A DNA stretch of 64,000 bases from Phyllostachys edulis (Eukaryota > Streptophyta > Magnoliopsida > Poales > Poaceae): assembly GCA_036346405.1 (NCBI GenBank), contig CM070554.1, positions 40,786,204 through 40,850,203 on the forward strand. Direction: 5' to 3'. Of the stretch, positions 22,870 to 35,804 are shown one piece after another; the stretch's first letter is position 1; every line of letters starts with the position of its first letter. The notes under the pieces are model-generated. The model was not told the origin of the DNA, searched no databases, and was given only the letters and a program-made list of their open reading frames with translations. The translations under genes and the position numbers were made by a program.

Positions 22870-24254
22870 TTCCAAGAGTTTGACAAAACACGCCCATCTG
22901 ACATAGCCAGTCGCACCGACCCAGGTGTGGTGACTTCGATCACAGTGTATGGACCTTCCCATTCGGGATAAAGTTTATTGCGATTATCCTAGTTCTGAAT
23001 TTGTCATAGAACCAGATCACCTACACCTAAGCTACGAGGTTGCACCTTACGACTGTGTTACCTTCGCATGACTTGTTGGTAAACCACTGATCGTATGAGG
23101 GCATAGTTTCGTCGTTCTTCAAGAAAATTGATGTCGTCGAGTCTCCGTTGAACCTGATTGTTCTCATTGAAACAATCAGTTCGAGAAGAGCCGATTTTTA
23201 GTTCTGGAGGAAGCATGGCTTTAGCACCGTAAACCAGAAAAAATAGAGTTTCACCGGTCGCACGACTGGTCGTGGTTCAAACGACTCATAACACAGAAGG
23301 AAGTTCTTGAACCCAACCTCCTGACCGTTTGATTAATTGGTTAAACACTCGGCGTTTCACTCCTTGCATTATGATACCATTGGCCCACTCAACTGCTCCA
23401 TTGCTCTGCGGATGAGCAATAGAAGTGAAATGTATCTTGATACCTAGATCCTCGTAGAATTCCTGTAAATTTCTGCTAGAGAATTGGGTACCGTTGTTTG
23501 TGATTATACGACTGGGTATGCCAAATCGTGTGATCACGTTTTTTGTGAGGAACCTCTTAGCGGCTTCAATTGTTGTTTTAACAACTGGCTTTGCTTCTAT
23601 CCATTTTGTAAACATGTCAATCATGACGAAAAGGAATTCGAAGCCCCCAGGTGCTCTTGGGAAAGGTCCCAGAATGTCTAGTCCCCAGGTTGCAAAAGAC
23701 CAAGAAAGAGGTATGGTTTACAAAGCTTGTGCCGGCTGATGTACTTGTCGACTATGAAATTGACATTGAACACACTTTGTCACAAGCTCTTTTGCATCAT
23801 AAAGGGCAGTTGGTCAGTAGTATCCTTGTCTAAAGGCTTTACGGACCAATGTTCTGTAGAAATGATGTGCTCCACAGACTTCTCCATGAATGTCAGATAG
23901 CAACTTAATACCATCCGTTTGAGATATGCATCTCATCAACACTTCATGAGATCCTTGTTTATACAAGGTACTTTCAATCAGAGTGTATGATTTGGCTTTT
24001 CGAGCTATACGATCAGCCTCTACGTCATCTTCAGGAACAATACCATGCTGAAGATAATTGTAGATCGACATCATCCAATCTCTACCGTGATCGTGCTGTA
24101 CGACCTGTGGAGCATCCATGTTCTTAGAATCGATTTGTATGACCTCCAGTGGAACATCTATGTCCTCGAAAATCTCGACCACCGAGGGTGAATCGAGTTG
24201 CTCGAGAAAAACTTCAGGCGAGACAGGTGACTTGGTGGAGGCCATCCGTGCCAA
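22870..24254 (-). pseudogene. Tat integrase with substituted catalytic Asp
   Basis: The minus-strand frame 24254-23814 ends in the zinc-binding N-terminal domain (GEVCGAHHFYRTLVRKAF). After a break the core frame 23624-23286 shows MIDMFTKW (first catalytic Asp), ITNNGTQF where relatives have ITDNGTQF, and HPQSNGAVEWANG with the catalytic Glu 35 residues further on. The middle Asp of the D,D-35-E triad is thus Asn (GAC to AAC, a transition). The C-terminal part (23280-22900) is legible only in pieces with stops. It would insert cDNA into the genome; this copy is inactive. Confidence 0.85.
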
Positions 24255-25155
24255 CTAGCCTGCCAGAAAGTTTTTCTTTCTAGGAATGTGTTGGATTTGG
24301 AAACCGAAGATGTGCTTTTCGAGTTTCCGTACTTTCGCCAGATAAGATAACATCTTGGTACTTGAGCATTGATACTCTTTCCCGACTTGATTCGATAATA
24401 GTTGAGAATCGCCTTTCACTAGCAATCCCGAGCACACGAGCTACTCGAAGTCTTGCCAGTAAACCCTCATATTCCGCCACATTGTTTGTAGCTAGAAAGT
24501 TTAGCTAGATGGCGTACTTGATGTGTTCACCAGTAGGGGATATCAAGACAACTCCCGCCCCCGAGCCTTTGAGCAACAAGGAACCATCAAAGTACATTGT
24601 CCACTCATCGTGGTGTTCTTACTCGGGCCCTTTGGTGGGTTCGGGGTTTGTCCATTCTGCAATGAATTCTGCTATTGCCTGGGACTTGATTGCTATTCGT
24701 GAGATGAAATGGAGGTCGAACGCCCCAAGCTCGATCGCCCATTTTGCTATTCGTCCTGATGATTCCCTGTTTCCAAGGACTTGACCTAAGGGATATCTGG
24801 TTGGTATGACTACTTTCTGGGCCTAAAAGTAATGCCTTAGTTTCCTTGAATCCATAAGGAGACTATAGAGCAGCTTTTGTACATGTGGATATCGTTACTT
24901 TGGTCCATGTAAGACTTCGCTTACGTAATATACTGGTCGTTGGACGTTCTCACATTCAACGACCAGTACACCACTGACTGTTTGTGGCGTTGCGGCCACG
25001 TAAATCAGCAATGTTTCCCCCGGTCTTGGAGAGACTAAGATCGAGGCACTCGTAAGGTACTTCTTAAATTTTTCAAAGGCATCGTCTGCCTCTTTAGTCC
25101 ACTCGAAACTTCCATGTTTCCGAAAAAGTTTGAAAAATGGTAGTCCTGTTTCCAC
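24255..25155 (-). pseudogene. Tat RNase H and connection domain remnant
   Basis: The minus-strand frame 25155-24895 has FEWTKEADDAFEKFKKYLTS and RPVYYVSEVL, the RT-to-RNase H connection of Tat elements. Further on, MAEYEGLLARLRVAR (24480) and LLVKGDSQLLSNQV (24437) are the RNase H motifs around the AEYEALL and VRGDSQL positions, in two different frames. At least two frameshifts separate the pieces. Confidence 0.8.
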
Positions 25156-25760
25156 CTAACCGTGATGTGAAACGACTTAGCGCTACCATACAACCGGTTA
25201 GTTTTTGAACTTCCTTCTTCATGGTTGGAGGGCGCATCTGGTCAATGGCCGAAATTTTTGCTGGGTTTGCTTCAATCCCTCTAGCCGAAACTAGGAACCC
25301 AAGAAGCTTTCCAAAAGAAACTCCGAACACACACTTCTCTGGATTTAACTTAAGGTTATGTCTTCTTAAGTTATTGAAAGTCTCATGTACGTCGAAAATA
25401 TGTTCGCCAGCGTTGATGCTTTTTATGACCAAGTCATCAACGCAGGCTTCTAGATTTCAACCTATCTAAGGATTAAAGGTTTTCTGTATCAACCTTTGGA
25501 AAGTCGCACCAGTGTTTTTGAGACCAAATGGTCTCTTAACATAGCAGTAAGTGTCATATGGAGTGATGAAGGAAGTTTTCTCTTCATCTTCTTTACTCAC
25601 ATTTATCTGGTGGTACCCTGAGTATGCATCTAAAAAACTTAACAACTCACACCCGGAAATAGAGTCTACAAGTTGATCAATGCGAGGAAGGGGAAAGTCA
25701 TCCTTGCGACAAGCTTTATTAAGATTTGTGAAGTCAATACACATTTTCCATTTCCCATTG
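25156..25760 (-). pseudogene. Tat reverse transcriptase remnant, YVDD changed to CVDD
   Basis: Frame 25744-25466 has MCIDFTNLNKACRKDDFPLPRID and FLDAYSGYHQI, the RT core of the Tat lineage. After a frameshift ACVDDLVIKS follows at about 25450-25421, where the active-site YVDD Tyr reads Cys (TAC to TGC). Frame 25432-25094 then gives HNLKLNPEKCVFGV and FLVSARGIEANPAKI. It would copy element RNA into cDNA in the virus-like particle. Confidence 0.85.
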
Positions 25761-26469
25761 CTTTTCTAACCATTACAGGGTTGGCGAGCTACTCTGAGTG
25801 GTCGACTTCATGAATAAACCTAGCCTTTAGGAGCTTGTCGATCTCCGACTAGATTTCTTCCTTCCGATCAGGTGTGAAACACCTAAGCATCTACTTGACC
25901 GGTTTTTTTGTCAGGCTGGAGAGTTAGCCTGTGCTCGATCACCTCCCTAGGGACTCTGGGCATGTCGGACGCCTGCCAGGCGAATGCATCCTGATTTGCT
26001 CGGAGGAATGAGACGAGTGACTCTTCCTATTTGAGGTCAAGTCCTGCTCCGACCAGTACCTTTTCGTAGACGCATTAGCGTTTCTTGACCCAGTTGGAGT
26101 GTTGGCGCTTTCTAGAGGAACGCGTTTGCCGAGTGGTACATCAATCTGGTTGGAAATCTTTGGCGCCATCTTTGGCATCGAGTGCTTGACCTGCATGGTA
26201 CGCAGATTAGTTTCCCTGGTCGGAAGCTCATTGACCAGTTATAAGGACTTTCGATCATATGCATAAGCCATTTTTTTGGTCTCCTCGAACCGTGATGACA
26301 CCTTTTGGTCCTGGCATCTTTAGACTCTGATAACCGTAATACGTGGCTATTAGGAATTTTGCTTTAGCCAGACGACCGAGGATTCCATTGTATGCGGTTT
26401 TGAAATCCACCACATCAAATAGAATTTTTTCTGTTCGGAAGTAGTTAGGTCTTCTTAACGTAATCGGTA

Positions 26470-26936
26470 GGGATAACTATCCTATCGGTTTGGCGGTAGA
26501 ACTAGGAACTATGTCGTGGAAGGCATATTTCACATGTTTTACCTTGGACCTGGGGATCTGCATCTCTTCCAATGCTCCCGCAAACAAAATATTTAAAGAA
26601 CTACCTCCATCTAGTAAGACTCGATTAACTTTACAATTGTTAATAGTAGCTTCAACTATGATAGGAAATCTACTTGGTCGAGTCGACGGGATGGGGCAGT
26701 CTTCTTTGCTAAAGGAGATTATAGTTTCCGACCACCGAGATGGCTTGACAGTGACCGGAGACTCGACAAGGTTGACCTCCCGCTCCACGACCTTTAGATA
26801 GTGTCTCGAATCATACGAGGAGGATCCTCCAAAGATCATATCCACCGTATGTTGTGGCTCTTGGTAGTCCATCTCTTCGTCGCCATCTTTGTCCTTCTTG
26901 GAGCTTGCTTCTCCAAGTTATGTTATAGAGGGGAAA
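26470..26936 (-). pseudogene. Tat aspartic protease and gag C-terminal part
   Basis: Frame 26872-26477 contains VLLDGGSSLNILF, the retropepsin active site in its Tat form (DGGS instead of DTG/DSG), with upstream FPIIVEATINNCKVNR. The LARD insertion at 26936/26937 separates this from the rest of gag, which resumes at 41654. 25761-26469, between protease and RT, is mostly out of frame. Confidence 0.8.
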
Positions 26937-29900
26937 TGTAACACCCCGATTTTCAGAATCGGGATGTTAATATTTGATTTGGAGATCTATTAAATTTTTC
27001 ACTATGTTTTAAAAATTTTCCAGTGTTTAATCAAAATGTTGCTTTAAGAATAAAATTGAATTAATTAAAAGGTTGCATTTTATTAAAACAAATTGTTTGA
27101 AAGACTATGTTTAAAATATATATATTATTAAAAACTAAAATAATTGTATTGATATCTTATTTTCACATGCATTTCAAAAATCATACCATGATGCATGCAT
27201 TAGTATCGTCGTTTTATTTTCCGACTCGACCGACCGCAAGCTAAACGCCTGCGTGTTCCATCTTTTCCGGTCATCTCCCTTTTTCCTTCCCTGCTAACTC
27301 CTTTCGCTTCTTTCCTTCAAATCTCATCCAAAAACTCAAAACCAAGCCATGCATGTCATACCATCGCGATCGTTATCGCACAACCAACCCAATTCATAAT
27401 TCGATTTCGCATGCATGGTAGTTTGAGCGAATTCACAAAAGGAGAAAAGAAATAGCAAATAAAACACTGCGTGTTTATTCTTTTCCCTAACTTCTCTCCT
27501 CGCAATCACAACCGGAATCAAGAATCCGAGGACGCATATTATACCGTTGCGATCGTCGTCTCGAGAGCTTTCAATTTGGCGGTTAGTTCGCAAGATACAA
27601 GATCGCCGAGCGAGCCAAGAAAAGAGGAAGAACTATACTGCTATTCATCTTCCAGACAAACAGGAACTTCAAAGATTTTAGAGAGCAACACACTCTGGAT
27701 AAATTCCTAAATTTTTACCTAAGCATCAACATTATGTCAAGAACCTTCCCTAAAATTTCATGATTTTTAGAGCTAGGCAACTATGTCTAAAATTCTTTCC
27801 CCAAAACCAAACACTATTCATCCGGATTCTTCTCCCAGCCGAGAGTCACTTTCACCAACTGCCATTCGGATCTTTCCTTTCCACCCCAAACCGAACAGCT
27901 CCTACCACTTCCCTTTCATCTTAGCTCTCTTACCCTCAAACAGGAAAGCTGCCATCTTCCTCTTTCTTTATTTAGCAGCCTCCCTACTGCCATCTTCCTC
28001 TCCCCACGCCATTTATTTATTTTTCCCTCAAACTGAACAGCACCACCCATTCTTCCCTCCATGAACACAAGCAAAGTTCTTCCCTTCTCTCCTCTCAATC
28101 CCATCCAAGAACCAAAATCCTACTTTGCATGTCATGCCACTGCCCTCCCCATCGTGTAAGCTTTCCATCTATGCAAGAATGGTTTGCATGCACTGCCGAT
28201 TGAGAGATTTAGAGATTAGAGAAGAGGTGCGGCAGCAAAGGAAATCATGTTGGCATGCTGTAAGTGGTGAACCTCATTGCAGCAGATGAAGAGGAGGAAG
28301 AAGAGCACACACTGTGCACTCGATGACACAGCAGTAGCAATGCAGCCGCTCGGCATCAAGCATGCAGCGGCGTGGTAGCATAAAGCGCGGCGTGACGGCG
28401 TGGGCTGCGGTCACGCCGCAGCGGCAAGACGGCCAGGCGATGGTCGTCGCGGACTAGCCCAGCGGCGTGGTGCACGGCGGCCTTGCCGGTAGCCTGCGGC
28501 CCGGAGGTGGCCAGCGAGCGCCGAGGCGCTGTTCGGCGGCGTCGGCCCTGTTTGCTTCGCTCATGTTGCTGGTCACGCCTTTGCCTAGGCCCGGGTTTCA
28601 CGTTTCTTGTTTCTTGCTCTTGTAAGAAATTAATCTGTCACGTATGTGCATGTGCATAACAAGAGTACTTGCCCTTTTGTGGATGTAGACATGCACCATG
28701 CACGCTAGAATGTGGTAGCTCACGCAAGCTAGCATACGGCAGCATGCAGCCAGTGGTGCTGGCATGCAGAGCCGTGGCGCAGCTCCCAGCTGACGGCATG
28801 GTGCGGCAGCACTGCTGAAGTGCGACGCAGCGGCGCGGCGTTGAGATGGCCGGGCGCACGGCGGCCAGCAGCGATGCGGTGTCGGCCTGCGGCGTGGTGC
28901 GGAGCCGTGCATGTGGTGGCGCAAGCACTCGGTGGGCGCGTATGCGGTGGCATCGGGATGGCGCACTTGGACGAGGAGCTCGCCGACGACTACACAGACG
29001 TGGACGAGCTCGGCGACAACTACGGTGGATGCGGATGCGGAGCCGAGAAGACGTCGTCCGACGACGATATGCACGCCTAGTGCCGGGGTAAAATCTTTAA
29101 TATTATTTTTGTGACCGCGCTACGATATTAGTTGTGCATGTTGCTTCTTAGTCATGTGCATGTCATCTATTTATGCATGTTTAATTATAAAAATGATTTG
29201 GTAACTTAAGACCGGTTTAATTCTCCGGTTATGTCTTATTTGTGCGTAGGCGTGATTGTGTATCGATATATTGGTGGATGCGAATTAGAATATTGTGGTG
29301 AAATGCATGTGTTATTGTTCAATAGATGCTAGATTGGATTTATGGTTGGATTATTTGATCAGATGATGTTATTTTGAAGTTGCATGGATGTTAGTGGTGG
29401 TCTTTGGATAATACTTTAATTGGAAATTTTTCCTCTTGTTGGATTAGTAATTTTAGGAGATAGAACGCTCATGATTTTACGATTTATCACTTGATGGATA
29501 ACCCTTGTGATGATATCTATGGAGATATGGAGGTTGAATCCGCGATCTATTTAATCATGAGTAAATTGATGGGATGTCTTAAGTAATAGCTATGTAAGTC
29601 ATTTATGCTAGATTTGGGTGATGGTAGGATGAATGATTTGATTTCGGATAACTAATTGGATTGCCATGCAATTAATAGATAAGTCTTATTGTGTCGAGTT
29701 GGTGAATTTTGTACCTCTATTGGATTAGTAGATAAATGATTAATAGTCGATCGGTAAAGCGCATATGTGATTGGATTAGTAGTTGTCATACACGACTAGT
29801 CCGTGAAATGGATGTAATTTGATTTATTAGTAAGCTATTAAATGTTGGATGTGCTATTAAATTGTAAAGCTCATTAGGTATCGGTAAGTCAAATAAATCT

Positions 29901-32782
29901 CGATTGGTGGAAATTTTGGTGTATACTGAATGTGAATTGCCAAAGAAATACTAGTAGAGCTAGATAGTTAGTATTAGCTTAAATGATATATCGAGAAAAT
30001 GATTGATGGATTTAGTCATGGTAATATGCTTATCACTTGGTGGATTTCATATAACTACTAGATGGATTGTGTAGATGGAAGTCTACGAGTCCGAAATTAT
30101 TTGTTGGATTGACTACCTTGATTATGCCTTAGTGAAGGTTAGTATGGGATTTAGATCAAGATATGAGAATTTGATCAGCGAGTGTTATGCATGTGATGGG
30201 ATTCAACACCGAAGAATTGGTTAAGTAAATGATATTGAGAATGTTAGATTTGTCCGTAGATGTTTTACTTTAGGAATTAAATGGAAAATGAAAGGAAATA
30301 CTTAGGCCTCATTTGTGGTGACAGATGCTAGGATAGCCTGTATGCAAAAAGTATTAAATGATTTGGAGAAATCCAGAATACAATTATTTATGCACTGCAT
30401 ATTCATTTAATTTCAAAAATTTATAACTAGTGCAAGCCAACTCCAAATCAAGTGAAACCAAGTTTGATAATTTTATTTTTAAATGTATTTTAATTTGAAA
30501 TAGCTTTGAAATATGTCTCTACCACAGAGAATATAGTTTTGGAAAGTGATCCAAAGTTGTTTTACTTTTGAATTAGAAAATGCTTTTAACTTTAAAAATT
30601 CATAACTAATTCATAAAAACTCCAAATGAGGTGAACCAAGTTATTTTGGTCTTATATTAATATTCCTATCCATCCATATAATCCTCATCCTCACCACTGC
30701 TCTGCAAATTTTGGCCAAATAATTATTTTCGGGTGAACAGTAACAGATTACAATTAAATTAGGATTTTTCTGAAAACTGATATTCAAACTGCTATAACTC
30801 TCACATACTAAATCCAAATAGAATAATTCTTTCACCTAAATTCATCTAAAATCATCATCTAGCTACTGTATAAAATTCATGCATTTTTAGCACTTTGATT
30901 TTTCGGCTTTTCTCGATGTTTATTCGATATCGTCTTTCTATAGATTCCGAGTTGCGGAAGTAAGTGAGTATGTAACCGAGAGTGAGCAAGTGAACTCCCT
31001 GAAAGGCAAGCATCATTTGAACTTTCTTTTGCATCATATTTGATCCCAGGTTTATTAAGTTAGTGCAATGGTAATTGCTTGCATGCTATTTTTGATAATG
31101 TCGCTATTTTTGTGATGAATAGTTAGATACATCCTATTACTTTGTCATTGTGGTTATCCATGAATTACTCCAGTACTGAAATGCTTAAGATAAGATTGTG
31201 TGAAGTATATATTGTTCGGGTTTGCTTAGCCATGCAAGTCTAGAACGGTAGCCGATTGTTGGGAATAACCCGACAATTATGGGATAAACACAACTGTCAT
31301 TATATACTTTTGTTTCAGATCTTCGTATCTGTTTTGTGAGTCAAAATTTTATCATTTTAAATAAGCTTTTGGTCTGGACAAGTGATGGTTAGTGATGGTG
31401 CCTTTGTGCACGAGACTTGGGTAAGTGGTTGACTTGTCTGGACAATTAAGGACCGAACTTTGGTAACATCTTTGATTCAAGTAAAATTCGTGCTATCACA
31501 CGCGGTGTATGGGCGCCGTATGGTTAAGTAGGGGGAAGCTTTTGTTGTGTTAGGTCCCTCGGTTGTGGAAATTATAAAGGCATGGGACCGTGAAATCCCA
31601 TGTTTTCCTTATGGGTCGATGGGGCATATAGACCGTGACGCCTTATGTTGCCTAGAGCCCGTGGTTTTCGGGACTTAGCCCAATATGATCTTCTTGCTAA
31701 AATGACCATATCTTGATTTACCGGCCGGCATACCATAGGAAGTATGCTATATTCGGAGGCATCTGGAGGCTTACGGGCTAATCAAGTCGTGTGGGTAAAG
31801 TAGTACACCCCTGCAGGGTATAAATCTATTCGAATAGCCGTGTCCACGGTTATGGACAACACTTGAGTTACATGGTTGCTATTGTTAGACTTGGAATTAA
31901 AATTGTGATATAACTTGGTATTGTCATGAATGGGATGTTCATGTTTGTTGTAGTGTCAAAGTGGACAGCCACTTTGTCATTTGTATGGTTCATTTGTCAT
32001 TCAATTTACTACTTATTCACATGCTTTACTTCTACTTCAAATCTGATTTCTAAATGGCACTTGAAAAACTAGTATGTGTAGGTTGTAAATTGTTGCGTCT
32101 CTTTTGCAAAACTAAGCCAATATGAGCCATCCTTTGGAACAACCTCTAGCATGACTAATTTTTATTTGTGTAAGACTTTGCAGTACCTTTGTACTCAACC
32201 GGTTGCTACAATTTCAGGTGAGGAAGACTTTGAGCCCGTTGAGCTTGTTAGTGTCGATTTAGGTGACATTGACGAGTAGTGCTATCATTTAACTCCCAGT
32301 CGGTTGCCGATGGGTTATGGGGCATACCATGCTGGATATTTTGGTTTATTTACTTGCTTCGCTGTTACTTTATGATCTTATTTGAATTTGGCGGTCGGCC
32401 ACTTGTAATAGTTGTAGACTTGAACTATTATGTTGTATGTCTTTTGACCTATAAATGTATGAATGTTGTATGGATAAGATCAATGCTATATGTGAGTTTG
32501 GGGCATGTTGGTCGCTGATCTTGGGAGCCAACATGACCTCATGCTCGCTGTTTGTGGCTTCCCATTTAACTCACTAAGTGTAGTGCTTGACTTGTTAGAG
32601 AACCGACAATCATGTAGTGCTCGCAGAGGAGCAGCGCACATGATCGTCGGGGCTTTAGTTTGTAGTTAAGCCTTTCACTGAGATTGAGCTAAGTTGGAAT
32701 CCATTTACTTGAGGCCCTAGAGTTATGTCCTTAAGACCATGCTTAGTCTCGGTCTTACAGAGATAACCCGGGGGTCCTCACA
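26937..32782 (+). repeat. 5' LTR of the LARD
   Basis: From 5' to 3' it has a terminal hairpin (26940-26968), an AT-rich then pyrimidine-rich zone (27240-28130), a GC-rich island (28260-29090), a C-poor zone (about 29220-30300), an AT-rich zone and a moderately balanced 3' kilobase. Short frames in the GC island are composition effects. One (28820-29080) ends in an acidic peptide, DEELADDYTDVDELGDN, that looks more protein-like but is frameshifted in the other LTR. Confidence 0.95.
26940..26968. repeat. Terminal hairpin at the LARD LTR 5' edge
   Basis: AACA-C-CCCGATT, loop TTCAG, AATCGGG-A-TGTT gives 11 of 12 possible pairs beginning three bases from the LTR edge. The same hairpin is present in the 3' LTR at 35808-35836. 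Confidence 0.85.
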
Positions 32783-32785
32783 GCG

Positions 32786-32800
32786 TTGGTATCAGAGCCA
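32786..32800 (+). promoter_or_regulatory. LARD primer-binding site
   Basis: TTGGTATCAGAGCCA lies 4 bp after the 5' LTR. It is complementary to the initiator tRNA-Met 3' end. Confidence 0.9.
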
Positions 32801-32999
32801 TACTGACTGTAGGTTAGAGATAGCATGGGCGTTAGGTTTTGCTAGTCCATTGGTCTAAAACTATTTTCAAAGTATCAAACTAACTTCAGAAAAACTAAGT
32901 TAGGATATCTTTTATTCCTCATCCATCTTAGTATTATTTCTCACCTTATTCTTGTTTCGATTTACAAAATTAACTCATCTTGCCATTCTGTCCTTGAAT

Positions 33000-33720
33000 G
33001 AGTCCTCAGTACCTGGTTAGGGTGACCCCAAACTGAAGATGTGGATGGATACCCGGCGCTTCTAGAGATATAATGTGAAGAGCGAACTTCACTTATCAAC
33101 CTCGATACTCCATCTACCATCGAAATCAAGGACCGGGGATGAAAGAGTACCTGGCAGTGATCAATATCATGGCTGGACGCGTGACAGGGAGTATCCCATA
33201 CGGATTCCAGGCGCGTGGCACCTCTGAGGCCACGACGTTGCAGGAAGTGGCTCGTGTGGCACTGAGCCATCTTCGTCATGACTTGACGGAGTTAGCTCAG
33301 CCGCCATACTACCACTTTCCTATGCAAGCACGCGTGGCAGTGAACATTTTGCGGGACTCACCGGGAAGACTCTCAAGTCGCACGGTGGCAATATTGATTC
33401 ACACCATGGATCGATCCATCATTGCACTGTGCATAAGTTATGAGAGACGCGGCGTCGTCTCACTGTGGTTCAAGAGCGTCTGCAAACCATATGCAACATG
33501 GGACTTGTGGACCGGCATGTGCTTTATGGGGAGAATGAAGTCTCCCTATATGCGTCTACACCACAGGAGTATCGTCTTCCTAAAGTGGGAGGGCAAGTAC
33601 TCAATCTTGAACCAAGACGTCAAGCTCGTATATTCATAGGTTTCTCTCATGTCCAGAGCATCGGCGAAAGGACGAAAAGACGATGCCTTGCTGCGATATT
33701 AAGGTTAAATTAGGGTTTAT
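33000..33720 (+). pseudogene. LARD internal ORF remnant, unknown protein
   Basis: After the PBS a plus-strand frame opens at 33139 (MKEYLAVINIMAGRVTGSIPYG). It continues through ARGTSEATTLQEVARVALSHLRHDL and PYYHFPMQARVA. Near 33460 the coherent reading appears to move to another frame (QERLQTICNMGLVDRHVLYG, then STPQEYRLPKVGG) until 33713. Upstream, 32999-33138 reads in part (MSPQYLVRVTPN, RNQGPG) with stops. It is not a gag domain I recognise and has no zinc knuckle. It may be a protein peculiar to this LARD family or a captured host domain. Confidence 0.4.
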
Positions 33721-35790
33721 TCTTAGATTATATACGCCCTAATGATATTATTACTTAGCTTGTAGACGCTGGATTTTGTGGCGATCAATTGCTCTCTTTT
33801 GTTCCAAGTAGTTGTGCATCGCCTACGGGCGGGTTGTATCGCAACTATGTCGGAAAACTAACTGTGTTTCATTTGTATCTTGTGCTGTCCCTACTTCTTT
33901 CTTTTTCGTTTGTTTCGAGTTGGTTCTTATGTTTTTAAAGCTTTAAATCCCTAAAATTAAATAAAGAACCTTACCCCTATTGTTTTCTCCTACCTTATGC
34001 TTTTCCCTCTCATCTCTTTAATGGAAGTCGCATGTTGATTAAGAGATTGATAGCGGAATTGGTAAACAGAAGGATATGATTGAATAACTGCTATTTTATC
34101 TTTAATTAGATCTTTTATGTTCGGTTGATATTGGTGGTTGTGCATTGTTAGTGATATATGATAATTGAGGTTGAATTACTACTCATGGTCCCCGATTATG
34201 GTCTTAGAAGAGTTAATTAGATTTTTGAATCATGAGACATTAACCTTTGTGAGATCAATTGTGGATTATGGTAGGCGTTACCATCAGAGGTTACGATATG
34301 AGTATAAATGGAACTATTATAGTGAGGTGTAAGCTTACCTGCAGGTAATGTTGGATTTATATCGGAGGAATATGCAGGTAGAACTTATAGAACAGATGTA
34401 GTAAGCTTGAATAATTAATTTATGGGTTCACTTGGAGATTTAGATTAAAGATATGTCTTAGTCAATATGGCAATAAGATTGTTAGTCATATTTTGGCTTA
34501 GTGTAATAAAGTTAGAATTTGGCTGTGATGATATTATAAATTTTGATGGATGCTTATGATGATCAATTGAGATTTGTGAAGTTGTATTTGAGTATATGAC
34601 CAGATCATAGCACTTCTAGAGATGGAGAATGACTACGTGATTGAATGGTCATATAGTGGATGGCAATGAGGATTGAATATGGGTTTTGTCTTTGAGGAAT
34701 AGTTGTCTCAAGGATGATATAATTGGATTAATTATGAATGATTAATTGTAGCCGTTGGATTTAGAAAATGCTTGAGGATAAAAGACTATGGAAGACATCG
34801 AGTTAATATTGTCGAATTGAACTAAGATAATTATTGTGGATTACTTGATTTGTACAAAGTTAGTGATTCAAACTATTTGGATTCTGGATGGATTACAAAC
34901 TTGTCTTGGATAGATGATTTTGATAATTTGATTTCCCTAGGTCGGAGTTGACTTTGGATAAAGGAGGTATATCTTTAACCTTGGGTAATTGTGTTGATTT
35001 TGATGATTGATTAGATCCTCACGGTAGGGATGAGTGGATTAGACCTTAAAAGGTTGATTGGAAGTATTTGGTGGATTGGTTATTGCAGATAGATTGATTA
35101 TGCTAATGTAAATATTGAGAAGTAGAAATATAGAGGCATTGCTTGAAGATGTAATTTGATCTTGCAAGGACACACCCTCTTTTGAAATTTAAATTGTTGG
35201 AAACCAACAAATAATTTATGAATGGATTATAGGCATGGAAATACGGTTCTTTAGTGCTCATGATTTGGGAGTTGTATTGGAGATACCCTATGGAAGAAAT
35301 TTATAAAGCCAGTATAATGGAATATGTGAGTAATATGGTGGTTTCACTTAGGATTACTAGTGTTCCCGAAAATGTAATCGAGATTGAAGTTAAACCACGA
35401 TATATACTGTGAGAATGGATTAATAGATGTTGTGCTCACTTATGCATTGTTAAATTTTAGAAGTCAATGTCCTTATTAGTGATCAGTTCAAACATATGAA
35501 TTTATAGTGGTTTGGAGGATTACATCAAAGCAAGCAATTTTGGAGGTTAAAATATAAATTGTGGAGCGATCGATTGGAGTGTGCCGACTATAGACTAAAT
35601 ATGATCGGCGGATTTTTATTGGATGAACAACAATTAGAGGTTGCAGAACCGATAGTGTTGGAATTGTAGTGCTATTGGTTGAAGATTGAGTCATTCAATC
35701 TTTGAAAAGAAGATCGGATTTTAACAAAGCGACTAAGTCTTTCTGCCCCTATCCTTTTTCCGTCCAAATCTCGGGGACGAGATTTTTTCT
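33721..35790. other. LARD internal non-coding region
   Basis: I see no coding sequence. From about 34030 to 35700 the plus strand is strikingly poor in C and rich in GATT, GGAT and TTGG words, like 29220-30300 of the LTR. Confidence 0.6.
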
Positions 35791-35802
35791 AAGGGGGGGA
35801 GG
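35791..35802 (+). promoter_or_regulatory. LARD polypurine tract
   Basis: AAGGGGGGGAGG ends two bases before the 3' LTR start at 35805. Confidence 0.9.
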
Positions 35803-35804
35803 TT

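Noticed and set aside
28356..29074. Minus-strand frames of 81 and 158 codons in the LARD LTR
   Set aside because: They are Arg/Ala/His-rich shadows of the GC island; the second is altered by frameshift in the other LTR (37475-37891).
32783..35804. Search for gag-pol in the LARD interior
   Set aside because: There is no zinc knuckle, DTG-type protease, YVDD or DD35E; only the unknown 33.0-33.7 kb frame is present.
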